DNA from: Pollenia angustigena
Taxonomy: Eukaryota > Arthropoda > Insecta > Diptera > Polleniidae
NCBI GenBank assembly: GCA_930367215.1
Contig: OV884056.1
Location: forward strand, 317,470,709 to 317,534,708
DNA length: 64,000 nucleotides
Direction: 5' to 3'
The translations under genes and the position numbers were made by a program. Positions 1-10,764 of this stretch are shown one piece after another. The notes under the pieces are model-generated. The model was not told the origin of the DNA, ran no database searches, and worked only from the letters and a program-made list of their open reading frames with translations. Within the stretch, counting starts at the first letter, position 1. Each line of letters opens with the position of its first letter.

Positions 1-1
1 T

Positions 2-197
2 CTGTCAAGCGGGGTTAACCCGCCAACCTAATTTGATTACGCTGAATCCAGTGATGCTAACCTACGTTATTTCTAAAATGGAGTTAAGCAAATAATTATT
101 GTGCAATCTCCTTTATTTTCAAAATAACGGGTGTATAGCCAGAAAACAAGAGCTAACTTTATTAGGTTAACCCACCACCGGGTGCCCCGCTTGACAG
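2..197. mobile_element. Short TIR element (MITE)
   Basis: Perfect 13-bp terminal inverted repeats, CTGTCAAGCGGGG at 2-14 and its complement at 185-197. A second palindromic motif, GGTTAACCC, lies just inside both ends. The 196-bp length without an open frame fits a non-autonomous DNA transposon. The left target duplication cannot be checked because the window begins one base outside the element. Superfamily unknown. Confidence 0.75.
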
Positions 198-577
198 TTT
201 TTTCAACCAGCAGAGTGTAAAGTATGATCGAATACGAATAGTATGTTTAAGGTTTTTAATAATTATAAATAAAAATTATCATGTGATTTAAGTTTGTTTA
301 AATTGATTTTAAACATACATAGATCACAGATTATAATTAAAGCGATACTTTATGATGGCCGTCCCTTTTTTAGTATTAAATTGCCGCGTTTTTAAAAAAA
401 TCCATACAAAAAGAGAAAAGTCCCTGGTATTGGCATCACTGGTTAGAGTAATTATTTAATATTCGCCCTTACAAGCCTACTACGTAGTAAGGGAAAGCCG
501 TGGCTCTTTAATGTTATTTTTTTCTATAAAATTTGTAAATTATTCGTTCAGTCACAAAAAAAATATACAGAGCTTTT
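198..577. other. AT-rich DNA, nothing recognised
   Basis: No open frame with coding character, no terminal repeats and no RNA gene seen. Confidence 0.5.
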
Positions 578-665
578 TGACGATTGATTGTTCGATTAAT
601 TTAAAATTGCTAATTTCGATTAAAGGATAAATCGAAGAATTTAAACCGATTAATGGAATAATAGT
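578..665. mobile_element. Terminal fragment of a hAT-like element
   Basis: Alternating CGATTAAT and TTCGATTAA motifs with the phrase TAAAATTGC resemble the left end of the hAT remnant starting at 23409. Only this end fragment is visible; no partner end or target duplication was found. Confidence 0.4.
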
Positions 666-994
666 AATATGTATATCGTATTTCTGTTAAACGTATTATT
701 TGTTTAAAGTTCGAATAAACAAACCAAATGTATGTGCCCGTCGGAATTAAAAAAAAACAGTCATGTTAAGTGAGCATTTTAGCTTATATTTTTGTAAAAT
801 TTTTTCAACACAATTTAATAATTCATTTCACAAGAGAACAAAAACGGCAAAGGTAGGTATGATAACTCAAAAATTTATATTAATTTATCGAGTATGTTCC
901 ACTGCTAGGATCTGACAATTCTTAAATTGTACCGTCTTAAGGCAAAATTGTACCAAAATGACATAAATTGTACCAAAATTTTACTTTAAAATAA
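666..994. other. AT-rich DNA, nothing recognised
   Basis: No coding, RNA or repeat signal apart from A/T runs. Confidence 0.45.
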
Positions 995-2364
995 ACAAGT
1001 TAGAGTGCTATATTCGGCTGTGCCGAATATTTGATACCCTCCACCGACACTTCGAATGTTTTAGGAGTAATATCTGTATGATGTCTATTTATTATTATAA
1101 TCTTTGTAAAAACAGACATCTGCATTAAAATTTGTTGCGGTTTAGACCTATATAAAATTGTTGACTGACAATCAGAATCAATTTTAAAAAGCTTGAGTAG
1201 AATATCAGTTTAAGCTGAACTTAAATGATTTTCAGGAGAACAAATTATATAAAAGCCATGGTAAGTTATGAACCAATCATCCCAAATTCTGCAAAACGAT
1301 TTCTGTTATGCCCTGATCTTCACCAAATTTCACAGTGTCATTTCTAGTTCTATAAAACTGTGATGTACCAAATTTTGCATTATTTTTTACGTTTTTAGGC
1401 GTACTAAGCTGTTTTCCGGAAGTAAGGTTTATATGGGGCCTAGGGTAAATTATGAACTGATCTTCAGGAAATTTCACGGTCTTATTTATATTCCTACAAA
1501 ACTTTTATGTTCCAAATTTTGTTATGATAGCATTATTTTTTACGGATTTAGACGTACTAAACTGTTTTCCGGAAGTAGGGTTTATATGGGGCCTAGGGTA
1601 AATTATGGACCAATCTTCACGAAATTACACAGTTTTATTTCTTGTATTATAAAACTTTGATGTACCAAATTTTGTTATGATAGCATTATTTTTTACGTTT
1701 TTAGGCGTACTAAGCTGTTTTCCGGGAGTAAGGTTTATATGGGGCCTATGGTAAATTATGGACCGATCTTCACGAAACTTAATAGTATCATTTCTACTCG
1801 TATTTAACTATGACGTGCCAAAATTTGTTGTGATAGCATTGTTAGTTAGGGTTTTAGGCTTACTATACTGTTTTCCGGGAGTAGGGCTTATATGGGGCCT
1901 AGGGTAAATCATGAACGGATCTTCAAGAAATTTTACAGCGTACTTTCCAGTTAAATAAAACGAACTGTTGCGAAATCTTATATCATTCTGTGCATTTTTC
2001 CACCATTTATGCTAGTTTTTGTAACAAAATTATCAATTTTTTTTAGGTGGTGGTTCCACATTTTGATTCATAGCTCAGATCCTATTAAACCGATTTTGCT
2101 GGATTTCAATCCCAAACTGCTTAGGATAACTACAAGCAATTTGACACCAAGTTTGTTTATTTATTTTGAGTTTTTCGAAAGTGAGCGTGTTTTCAACAGA
2201 CGGACAGACAGACAGACGGACATGGCTAAATCGACTTAAAATTACTCAAGGACCCAGAATATATATACTTTAACGGGTCTGAGATGAATAATAAAAAAGT
2301 TTCACACGGAATGACAAACTTAATATACCCTCTTCACAACTAATTGTGGTGGAGGGTACAAAAA
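995..2364 (+). mobile_element. Family 1 interspersed repeat, full-length copy
   Basis: Begins ACAAGTTAGAGTGCTATATT, followed by ATACCCTCCACC, and ends with GGTGGAGGGTAC and an A-run, so the outer pieces are inverted complements. The same start, interior and end recur at 13437-14725. Truncated or inverted relatives lie at 5615, 5880, 37346, 38720 and 41640. The interior holds four 153-bp units (about 1300-1925), then a single-copy right half with the phrase GGTGGTGGTTCCACATTTTG and a GACGGACAGACAGACAGACG tract. No transposase frame exists, so this is a non-autonomous high-copy family whose mover is unknown. Confidence 0.75.
1300..1925 (+). repeat. 153-bp tandem repeat, four units
   Basis: The anchor TTTTCCGG falls at 1412, 1565, 1718 and 1871, exactly 153 bp apart each time. 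Units share GTTTATATGGGGCCTAGGGT and CACCAAATTT/GTACCAAATTT-type phrases with about 10-15% divergence. It lies inside the family 1 element. Confidence 0.85.
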
Positions 2365-2407
2365 GCATACATAGTTAGAATTCATAACACTTTTTTATTT
2401 AACAAAA

Positions 2408-2480
2408 ACAAAACAAGTAAGAAATTATAGTCCGGCATGCCCGAGCAATTGATGCTCTACATCACAGTATAGACAGACAA
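2408..2480 (-). mobile_element. Family 2 end fragment
   Basis: ACAAGTAAGAAATTATAGTC followed by a degenerate GGCATGCCCGA matches, in reverse orientation, the right end of the family 2 repeat at 31195-31911 (which ends with CTTACTTGTTTT on the plus strand). Confidence 0.5.
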
Positions 2481-3477
2481 TTTTTCGAGAGTCAGACGTA
2501 TGGGCTATCATGGAACCACCAGATATTATGAGGTTAAGATTTATGTAAATTTTTTTGTGTCGACTTTTATAAAGATATCTTCATCTAAATGAGGTTTGTT
2601 TGCCTTTAAGTATTTACTTTATTACTTAACAAGACACATTTTTAACCAAAAAAGTACCAAAATTATGTTTTTCCCCTTTTTTATACCCAAAATGTGCAAA
2701 GTTCAAATAAGTACCACACATGACAATTTAATTTTCGATTTAATAACGGTATTTTTTGAATTTTACTGCTAGACCACGAGTTTCCCCATTTCTATCCCCT
2801 TATGAATTTAATTTCCAAAAGTTTCTACAATTTTTTTCATTTAACACATTGGGAGGGGAGTCTACATACAAAATTTCAAGAGTCTGGCTAAGTTGTTTGG
2901 GCTGGGCGATGATCACCCAGTCAGTCACGCTAATCTTATAAAAATATATGAAATCACTAAAAATTATCTGGTTACTAGAGTGGCAGGTTTTGTCAGCTGA
3001 AATGTATAGTACTTACGTTTGATACTTAACAGTACTAGATATAATTATCACTTAACCTCGCCTAGCCCCCTTTTTTATGGTCTCTTTAAAGTGGCTTACT
3101 CTAGGTTTTATTTTTTTTTTAAAGTAACTAACAATCACTTCACTTATCCAAAAATATAACGCGCACAAAATCACAATTATCACATGGAATGATTAATTAC
3201 TAAAACCGTTTAAACATAACGTGCTTATTTTCAAAGAATACTTTATAGAAAAAATCATAGCTTACTTTTATTTCAAAGTCCAAACATCAACTTTGAAAAC
3301 CTTAAATTTGTAAGAAAAAAATTCTTTACTTTGCTCCAGTATTAACAGTAAAATAGTTATCCAAGAGCCAAATTAAGATATGAGTTGTACGTTTTGAAGT
3401 GTTCGCTATAATCTGTCATCAAAATTTCATTAAAATTAAAAAAAAAAAAATATTTTTGGCCAGAATTTCCCAGTGTG
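2481..3477. other. AT-rich DNA, nothing recognised
   Basis: A 61-codon frame at 2756-2941 has no coding character. No terminal repeats were found. Confidence 0.4.
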
Positions 3478-3524
3478 CAATGGTAATTTTAAATAGAGTC
3501 CACACACACAAATATACATACATG

Positions 3525-3822
3525 CCCTGCAAATAAAATTGGACCTACTTATCCATTTTGATAAAATGGACTACTCCATGGACTGGCCCAATGTAATGCA
3601 AGCATGGACCATGTCATTGTAAAAAAGTGTGAGTGAGACGACATGTAGTAGTTTTAAAACTACTCCTTAGTAGTCCAAAGGTGGGTTATATGGTCTTCCC
3701 CTAGGACATCGTAATGTTAAATATACCATTTTTTTCCATACATTTGGGTTACTTTTGGAATAGTCCTGGTCCCTTGTGAGCTACTCTTTACACGCGTGTT
3801 TGGACTGGTCCTATTATTTGCA
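3525..3822. mobile_element. MITE with TGCAAATAA ends, nested
   Basis: Left end TGCAAATAAAATTGGACC and right end GGTCCTATTATTTGCA are near-complementary. The interior has paired ACTCCATGGA, AGTAGTCC and GGGTTATATGGTC motifs. An inverted relative lies at about 13005-13215. The uninterrupted paralogue near 17280-17340 confirms that this is an insertion. Confidence 0.6.
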
Positions 3823-3990
3823 TACTTAAGTATGTATGCATGTTAATTTAACAAGAAAAACTTTGGATTTGAATATAGATCAGGTTTTTATGGATTCAAT
3901 ATTGTACAATGTTATTTTAACAGTGAATAATATTAAACAAACGTGATTTAAGGTTATTTTTATATTTTTCTTTTAAAATTAATATAAAAT

Positions 3991-4891
3991 TTCAAAAGAT
4001 TTTGCTATTCGTGCTTAATTCCCAGTTTTTATTCTTGACAAAAACACTTGAAATTTATTGTTGATGGGATAAGCTATTCCTATGCATTTCACTGGTTGCT
4101 TAGCCCAGATCATCAGGAATCTTCATCCATAAAGATTTTAGACAAACTAAAGATATTAAACCAAATAAAACTGTTAAACGTATAAGAATTATAGCAACAG
4201 TTCTACTTGTAACAATATCAAAGCTTTAACAAAACACATCAACAATAAAAAAGTGGGTTTATCTCATCTTACATTCCCCACTACAATTAGTTGAAATTCT
4301 CTCAACATTAATTGTAGTTGTAAGTAGGTTAAGAAAAACAAAATAAAAACAACAACAACTTACAAAAGATGTTGTCAAAGCTTGAACAAAACACATCAAC
4401 AATAAACAACAGTGGGTTTATCTCATCTTACATTCCCCACTACAATTAGTTGAAATTCTCTCAACATTAATTGTAGTTGTAAGTAGGTGTTGTTTTTATT
4501 TTGTTTTTCTTAACCTACTTACAACTACAATTAATGTTGAGAGAATTTCAACTAATTGTAGTGGGGAATGTAAGATGAGATAAACCCACTTTTTTATTGT
4601 TGATGTGTTTTGTTCAAGCTTTGATATTGTTACAAGTAGAACTGTTGCTATAATTCTAATACGTTTAACAGTTTTATTTGGTTTAATATCTTTAGTTTGT
4701 CTAAAATCTTTATGGATGAAGTTTCCTGATGATCTGGCCTAAGCAACCAGTGAAATGCATAGGAATAGCTTATCCCATCAACAATAAATTTCAAGTGTTT
4801 TTGTCAAGAATAAAAACTGGGAATTAAGCACGAATAGCAAAATCTTTTGAAATTAAAATTTTGTATTCCCAAAAATTGAAATTACTTTTTG
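3991..4891. mobile_element. Foldback element with about 365-bp inverted arms
   Basis: The left arm 3991-4357 and right arm 4488-4851 are near-perfect complements, separated by about 130 bp. The right side extends 40 bp further (GTATTCCCAAAAATTGAAAT...), a true terminus missing on the left. A 13-bp direct repeat, ATTAATATAAAAT, flanks it at 3978-3990 and 4892-4904. No frame of coding quality is present. Related arms occur at 36465-37051. Long arms, little loop and no transposase fit foldback elements. Confidence 0.8.
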
Positions 4892-5039
4892 ATTAATATA
4901 AAATATTGATAAATTTAAATAAAAGACATACTTTTGCAAAAATTTACTATGATTCTCAATCAACGTTTCGCCATGTTAATTTAACATTGGTATTTCTTTC
5001 TGTGTGTGGTTCTTTTGTCCGAGGACCACAAAACAATGA

Positions 5040-5460
5040 ATTCAACCCGCGGCATACAACAAAAAAAAAAAAGAACATACAACATGGTGGATGTAGTATC
5101 ATGGTATGGAGTAGTTTTTTTTTATCAAGGTGTAGGTCCCAAACATTTGTATGTACAAATCGTAACGGTATTCTTCTGATGAAATACCGCTGGTGCCTTT
5201 CAACAGTACATTGATCACAAACACACCAGCAAAAAGGCAAACAAAGTGGTTCGTCGTTTATTCAGTCAATCTGATGGCGCGGTCAGCACTGTCGACAGAT
5301 TTAAATCCTATCGAAAGTCTATAGGAAGACGTACAAACAGGAGTATCTGCGGTGAAACTAACAAATGCTGAAGGTCTTTGAAAAGCTGCACTCGAACTAT
5401 GGAGCCCAATGAGATGAATGCCATTATTTTGACTGATAAGTTTTTTAAATTTTCATAAAT
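5040..5460 (+). pseudogene. Tc1/mariner-type transposase remnant
   Basis: Conceptual translation across frames gives Tc1 family landmarks in order: HGGCSIMVWSSF (about 5080-5115, usual family form HGGGSxMVWG), then FQQYIDHKHTSKKANK (about 5195-5245, usual FQQDNDPKHTS), then STDLNPIESL (about 5295-5325, usual SPDLNPIEHLW). The Glu of the last motif, a catalytic residue of the DDE family, is kept. The Asp expected after QQ is Tyr, and several frameshifts and stops break the frame. Only the C-terminal half or so is visible, so this is a dead fragment of a cut-and-paste transposase. The short frames called on either strand here are its by-products. Confidence 0.75.
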
Positions 5461-5614
5461 AAATAAGCGTTTTTTAAACTATTGAAATTATGTGATATTT
5501 TTGGTTCTTATAATAAGCTGCATGTATCAAAAGATTTTTAAATCTGGTTTGACTAGAATCACACCAACTTCTTGGCTTCTTTTTCAATTGGCTCTATCAT
5601 TTTGACAGCAGCTG

Positions 5615-5718
5615 TATGTACTTTATGGGGTCTTAGATGAATATTAAAAAAGTTTTACTTGGAATGACAAACTTAGTATACCCACCCTCTTTCACCACAG
5701 TGGTGGTGGAAGGTACAA
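5615..5718 (+). mobile_element. Family 1 right-end fragment
   Basis: Matches the last 100 bp of family 1: CTTTATGGGGTCTTAGATGA, then GGAATGACAAACTTAGTATA, then GTGGTGGTGGAAGGTAC. The remainder of the element is absent upstream. Confidence 0.65.
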
Positions 5719-5879
5719 AAATAAAATGTTACAATACACATACAGAACATAAAATACACATAAAGTAGATACAGATACTCCCACTATAAATAGTACACCT
5801 TATTAAAATACTTAGTTTACGTCCTTATGTTAATTATTATGTGCAGGTATAAATTAAATTGCTAAATTATGTCTCAAGA

Positions 5880-6775
5880 AAATATTAAAGACAAAAAACT
5901 AAATGAGGTCTGTCATGGGGTAAATTGTAAATAGATCTTCACGAAATTTTACAGACTTATTTCCAGTCCTATAAAACTGTGGTGTACCAAATTTTGTTAT
6001 GACAGCATTATGGTCTTAGGCGTACTAAACTGTTTTCCGGGAGTAGGGCTTATATGGGGCCTAGGGTAAACTATAGACCGATCTTTACGAAATTTTAAAG
6101 TGTAATTTCCAGTCGAATAAAACGAATCTTTGAAAAATCTTATATCATTCTGTGCATTGTTCCACCATTTATGTTAGTTTTTGTAACAAAATTATCAATT
6201 TTTTTAGGTAGTGGTTCCACATTTTGATTCATAGCTCTGAGCAAATTGAACCGATTTTGCTGGATTTCAATCTCAAATTGCTTAGGATAACTACATGCAA
6301 TTTGACGCCAAGTTTGTTTATTTCTTTTGACTTTTTCGAAAGTGAGCGTGTTTTCAACAGACGGATAGACGTACATGGCTAAATCGATTACTCAAGGACC
6401 CAGAATATATATTCTTTATGGGGTCTGAGATGAATAATAAAAAAGTTACACACGGAATGACAAACTTATGGCCATTTTCTCATTAGGCGATTATCTTTTA
6501 TCCCAACGACAAAACTGCACATTAAAGAAATTTGGTTTTCTCAATGTCTCATTTGCTTCGATTTAATCGCAAAGCTAACCGGCACTCATCTGCCAATTAT
6601 TTATTTTCCTTTCATATGCCGTACAGATAAATTCAATCAGCTGACTCCCATCTTTTACATGTATTTTGAGTGGCGTTGCCAGCTGAAAACTTTGTTTTTG
6701 TCGGTATATTGAGAAACCCAAAATCGTTAGCAGACAGTTTGTCGATACATTGAGAAAATGGCCATTAGTATAAAA
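5880..6775 (+). mobile_element. Family 1 copy, truncated and interrupted
   Basis: Contains about one 153-bp-type unit, the GGTAGTGGTTCCACATTTTG block and the GGGTCTGAGATGAATAATAA block. It breaks at ACAAACTTA|GTATA, where a PIF/Harbinger-like MITE (6469-6764) is inserted. The usual start and the final GTGGTGGAGGG end are missing. Confidence 0.65.
6469..6764. mobile_element. PIF/Harbinger-like MITE, TSD TTA
   Basis: Terminal repeats TGGCCATTTTCTCA...TGAGAAAATGGCCA. The 3-bp target duplication TTA lies at 6466-6468 and 6765-6767. The host is a family 1 repeat, so the pre-insertion sequence (CAAACTTARTATACC) is known from other copies. A second copy with TSD TAA is at 30119-30458. A 3-bp TWA duplication is typical of PIF/Harbinger; no transposase is present. 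Confidence 0.8.
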
Positions 6776-7290
6776 ATCATTCTGTAAAATTATTTAAACT
6801 TGTTTTTTTTTAATTTAATACAGAATTAGTTATTTGAATTTCTTGGATGTCAAACAGATACATGTTTATCCATTTTGGTTTCAGCATATCCTGTTTATTT
6901 ATTTATTAAGTTATTGAAAAAAGTAATAGCCTACAATTCCAAAAATCTAGTTAGTGATTAGTTTTACAAAATGTTTAAAAATATTATTTTTAACCTTTGT
7001 GTTCTTCAAAATACGTTCTTAACAAATAATTTTACGTTTTTAATTTCAGGCTACCATTTTAACTACACATAACACACCATGGCTTCACAAGGGGCGCAGA
7101 GACAGGGACACTTAAAATATGTTTAATTACCGCTTATGTTTATGTTGAAAAAAATAAAAAATTCAACTTGTTTTTATTAATTTATTTAAGACCTAGAAAA
7201 AACCATTCTATATATCGTCATCTAAATGGCAGAAAGACCTAGAAAAGGCGTCATAACGCTGATGTATTTTGACATCAATACTATGACAAG
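6776..7290. other. Non-coding stretch, possible cryptic acceptor
   Basis: Mostly AT-rich. At 7030-7049 a pyrimidine-rich tract ends in TTTCAG and is followed by ACACACCATGG and a 15-codon frame (7079-7126, MASQGAQRQGHLKYV then stop). This may be chance. A direct repeat AGACCTAGAAAA occurs at about 7189 and 7233. Confidence 0.3.
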
Positions 7291-7503
7291 TTTTTTTTTT
7301 TTTTTATTTTTTTTTTTTTTAGTATTTTATTTAATTGTTTTCCAATACAACAAGATTTATAATCTTATAATTAAAGTAAAGGATTTTTATATATTTTAAT
7401 AAGTTTACTAAAACATAATAAAAATAAAGAAAAAATTATGAAAATTTTAAAATTAATAAAAATAACAAAAACATGAAGAATCAAAAATCAGAGTAGAAAA
7501 GTG
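7291..7503 (-). mobile_element. 3' tail of non-LTR retrotransposon
   Basis: T-runs at 7291-7320 (A-runs on the minus strand) lie about 180 bp past the stop of the RT frame, as expected for the A-rich 3' end of a LINE-type element. A target duplication was not identifiable. Confidence 0.55.
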
Positions 7504-9231
7504 TTATTGTGCGTAATACTTGAAGAGTTCTTTTTTAAAGTGCAGAGCGTTGCTTATAAGTTGAAGGGACGACGGTAGCGTGTTCCAAAGACGGACAGAA
7601 CGAACATAAAATTGCCACTCAGATATTAAACTTTGATGTCTGATGTGTATAATGTGATTTAATCTTCTAGAACGTGTAAATTTAATTTTCTCAAAAAGGT
7701 ACGGTGGTTTACGGGTATATACAATTTTGTGTAATAGGATCAAGGTTCTTATTTTTAATGTGACTCCATAGAGCTTTTTCACATACTGAGAGATATGGTC
7801 ATATTTTCTCAAATTAAAAACATATCTCAGTATGGAGTTATACGTGGATGTAAGTTTTTTTAGACTTCGTAAGTCACAGCTGGCATATATTTCGCATCCA
7901 TATAATCCATATGTAGGTATTAAATAAGATTTCGCAAGTAGAATTCGAATATTAAGTGGAGTAATAGACTGTGTGTTCCAAAGAATTCGTAGCTGTGCAA
8001 AAGTTTTTCCAGCAGCAGCATTTATGTGGTCAGACCAAGTGAGTGTGCAATTAAAAGTGATACCAAGATTTTTAGCTGTACATACAGTTTCAAGTTTTTG
8101 GTTATCAAGCATTGTTAATGGTTCAACGGGTAACTTAAAATTTTTCTTAGTAATTACCAAACATTTGGACTTCTTGGGATTTATACATAATCCATTTGTA
8201 TTTGCCCATTCATTAATGTGTTTAAGATCCGCATTCAGTTTTTCCACACAGTTATTTATCTCCATTAAGCGACTACTTATATAAAGTTGAACGTCGTCAG
8301 CGTACATGTGTACATTACGGTATTGCAGTGTTTTTTCCAAATCATTTATATAAAGTGTAAAAAGTAATGGCCCAAGTATTGATCCTTGTGGCACACCTTT
8401 CAAAACAGGTAACGAGCGAGATGTTTTATTATTTTTGAAAACAGATTGACTTCGGCCCGATAAATACGATGACATTAAACGTGTTGATAAGGGGCAGAAA
8501 TTAAAAAATTTTTGCAGCTTAAAGCAGAGGACATCATGGTCCACAGTATCAAATGCCTTAGAATGGTTCAGCAGAACAAGGAATGAAATATTGCCATCAT
8601 CAAGTTTACTACGTATTTCTTCAGATACATTTATTAGTGCGGTAATACAGCTGTGACTGCGTCGGAATCCTGATTGTCTTTTTGTAAATAACCCGTTATT
8701 ATTTACATATTTAATAATTTGCTGATGTAGTAATCGTTCAAACACTTTTGATAGGAATGGCAAAATAGCAATTGGGCGATATTCTTTGTTTGATTTTAAG
8801 ATGGGTATAATTTTAGCATATTTCCAGTTTTTGGGATAAACACTCTTCGTGATGATATTATTGAAAATATATGTAATATAAGGTACAATTGGCGAAATTA
8901 TAATTCGCAAAAATTTCGGATGGATGTTGTCAAATCCAACAGCATTTGACTTAATAGCAAGACAACTCGACATAACATCTGACTCAATTACGCAATTAAA
9001 ACTAAAACTATTACCACGAATAGCAGGCCATTGTTCATAATAACTTATATTTGATGGAACATTAGGTAAAATTGTAAACGACTCATTGATTTCATCTATG
9101 TCTATTGCAGTAGCATCAACAGATGTTGGTTTACCAATACCGATTTCACGTATAGTTTGCCAAGTGTTTTTTGATCCAATTGCTGATGAAAAACGACTAG
9201 AATAATACTCAGATTTTGCACTTTTTATCAT
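7504..9231 (-). pseudogene. Non-LTR retrotransposon reverse transcriptase
   Basis: A 575-codon uninterrupted frame, the longest in the window. The order of motifs is that of LINE reverse transcriptases: KIIPILKSNKEYRPIAILP (about residues 140-160), RQSGFRRSHSCITAL (about 185-200), VLLNHSKAFDTVDHDVL (about 218-235), LKGVPQGSILGPLLFTLYIN (about 275-295) and the catalytic YADDVQLY (about 310-318), then thumb and C-terminal sequence with WSDHI. The first catalytic Asp, usually seen in LDxSKAFD, is Asn here (LNHSKAFD), so activity is probably lost although the frame is open. The frame continues upstream without an ATG (VNRMIKS...). The bridge between endonuclease and RT is much shorter than usual, pointing to an internal deletion. 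The clade (jockey/CR1-like range) is not resolved by eye. Confidence 0.88.
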
Positions 9232-9612
9232 CCTATTTACTCATCCTATTCATATACATACTTCAACTGGAAATTAAAAGTTAGGAATATCAAATCATGT
9301 TTGGAGAAACAAGGTACTGATAGTTAGTCATATAAAAGAACTTTTTTCATATCGCTGACAAAAAATAAATCCAATAATGTGCTAGATGTAGAAGTGAAAT
9401 GTGTTGGCACTGTACAATTTGTTGGAACCAAACCAAACGATTTCATATCATTGATAAGATGACTCTCAACGATTAAATTGGAGTTAAAATCTCCACATAT
9501 AATAACATCATCATATTCTAAGGTTAGCGTTTTAATCTTTTCCAGAAAAAATTCTGTGCTGTCTCTAGTATTTGGTCTGTATACAGATCCAACAAGTAAT
9601 TTTCAATTTTAT
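9232..9612 (-). pseudogene. APE-type endonuclease remnant of same element
   Basis: Minus-strand translation of 9612-9270 reads LLVGSVYRPN, then DDVIICGDFNSN, then STLLDLFFVSD and SKHDL. These correspond to the conserved VYRPP, GDFN, LDLIF(V)S and SDH blocks of the endonuclease of non-LTR retrotransposons. A stop separates the LDLFFVSD and SKHDL blocks, and more stops follow at 9232-9270. The N-terminal half of the nuclease is not visible, so the element is 5' truncated or disrupted near 9612-9680. It lies directly upstream of the RT frame, in the family order EN then RT. Confidence 0.75.
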
Positions 9613-9689
9613 TACTCGAATTATAAGCAGAAGCTCCAACAGGTTTGGAACTACAGCATAGTTTACAATTAATTGTTTTCCTGACATAT

Positions 9690-10330
9690 ATATGACACTT
9701 TTCATCATGAAGATGTCAACCTTAACATCACTTGGCCAAAGTGTCATCGAGGTAAAAATAATATTATGTCATCAATGGGATGACACATCGGCATCACAGA
9801 AATGACGAACATGTCCTCAGTGCGATTAGCATCAATTTAATGACAGTTTGTCATTAAGTCAAAGTCATTGAAATTGACTTAAGTCAAAGTGAGAAAATAT
9901 TATTATTTACTTGCCCGTTACATATGTTTGTTTCTCGTTTGTTGAATTACGACTTTTGTTTACAGCAGAACTCTCAATAATAATACACCAGGACCATGCC
10001 CCATATGGTTTTTGTAATTATTCTACTTTAAAATTTGATTTATTTAACTAAATAATTAAAAAAAATAGAATAAAGGAATTTTTGCCTCTTATAATACATT
10101 GTAATCATGAAAATAATGCTAATAATATACAAAATGTGGCATCGAATTGATGTCACAATAGTCATAAAACAGATGACACGTAAAAATTAAAAAATTGTAC
10201 GAAGACGTTAGTCATTGGATTGATGTTATTTTTTGCATCATTGATGCCATTTGTAGTAACATTGATGTCACAATTCTGATGTTAGGGCATCATCAACATG
10301 AAGATTAATTTTTCCATCAGTGTAACATTT
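9690..10330. repeat. GATGTCA-rich region, probable degenerate MITE
   Basis: Dense in TGATGTCA, ATGACA and TCATTGATG motifs on both strands. CATGAAGATGTCAACC...TTAACATCA near the left and TGATGTTAGGGCATCATCAA near the right form a weak inverted pair. Exact ends were not determined. Confidence 0.4.
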
Positions 10331-10399
10331 TAAAAATTTTACAGGAGAAGCATAAACTATATAAAATAATAAATTATTAAATCGCTTTAAGCTCTGTAT

Positions 10400-10682
10400 C
10401 AAGGCCTATCCAATAGGTCTGCTTACTTCTCCAACAATACAACTATAAAAAAAACAACAGGCATTTTGTTTGTGTAAAATTCCCCGCCGTTGTCAAAATC
10501 TTATAACTTCATAGGGAAAACAAAAGGAAAAATGTGATTTTTGTGCATGTATGTGTGCAAAAAACCGAAAAAGTAAACAAAAATACACATTTGTAAGAAA
10601 AATGTAAATATCTTTTGACATCGTTGAAGGATAAACCAAGTAAACATCTGGCTTCTTGCGCAGACCTATTGGATAGACCTTG
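10400..10682. mobile_element. hAT-type MITE, TSD CTCTGTAT
   Basis: 23-bp terminal repeats starting CAAGGCCTATCCAATAG on the left, with one mismatch against the right end (10660-10682). The 8-bp duplication CTCTGTAT lies at 10392-10399 and 10683-10690. The 283-bp body has no frame. Confidence 0.9.
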
Positions 10683-10764
10683 CTCTGTATAATCTATTTC
10701 GTTTTCATTTTTATTGTAAAACCTACCACTTGTTTTGGTTAGTTAGTGCCTGATTTATGTGTAT

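Larger units (their letters stand above)
3478..4998 (+). mobile_element. Palindrome-motif repeat with two nested insertions
   Basis: The outer sequence (3478-3524, 3823-3990, 4892-4998) is the reverse complement of 17040-17365, where neither insertion is present. It carries the palindrome TGTTAAWTTAACA near both ends of its core. A MITE (3525-3822) and a foldback element (3991-4891) interrupt it. No coding capacity; transposon class unknown. Confidence 0.65.

Noticed and set aside
4906..5240. Frames of 94 and 102 codons on both strands
   Set aside because: By-products of the broken Tc1 transposase and the A-run; the family motifs are spread over several frames.
7050..7126. Acceptor-like TTTCAG followed by ACCATGG and 15 codons (MASQGAQRQGHLKYV)
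   Set aside because: Attractive start context but the frame ends after 15 codons and no upstream donor or transcript evidence is visible.
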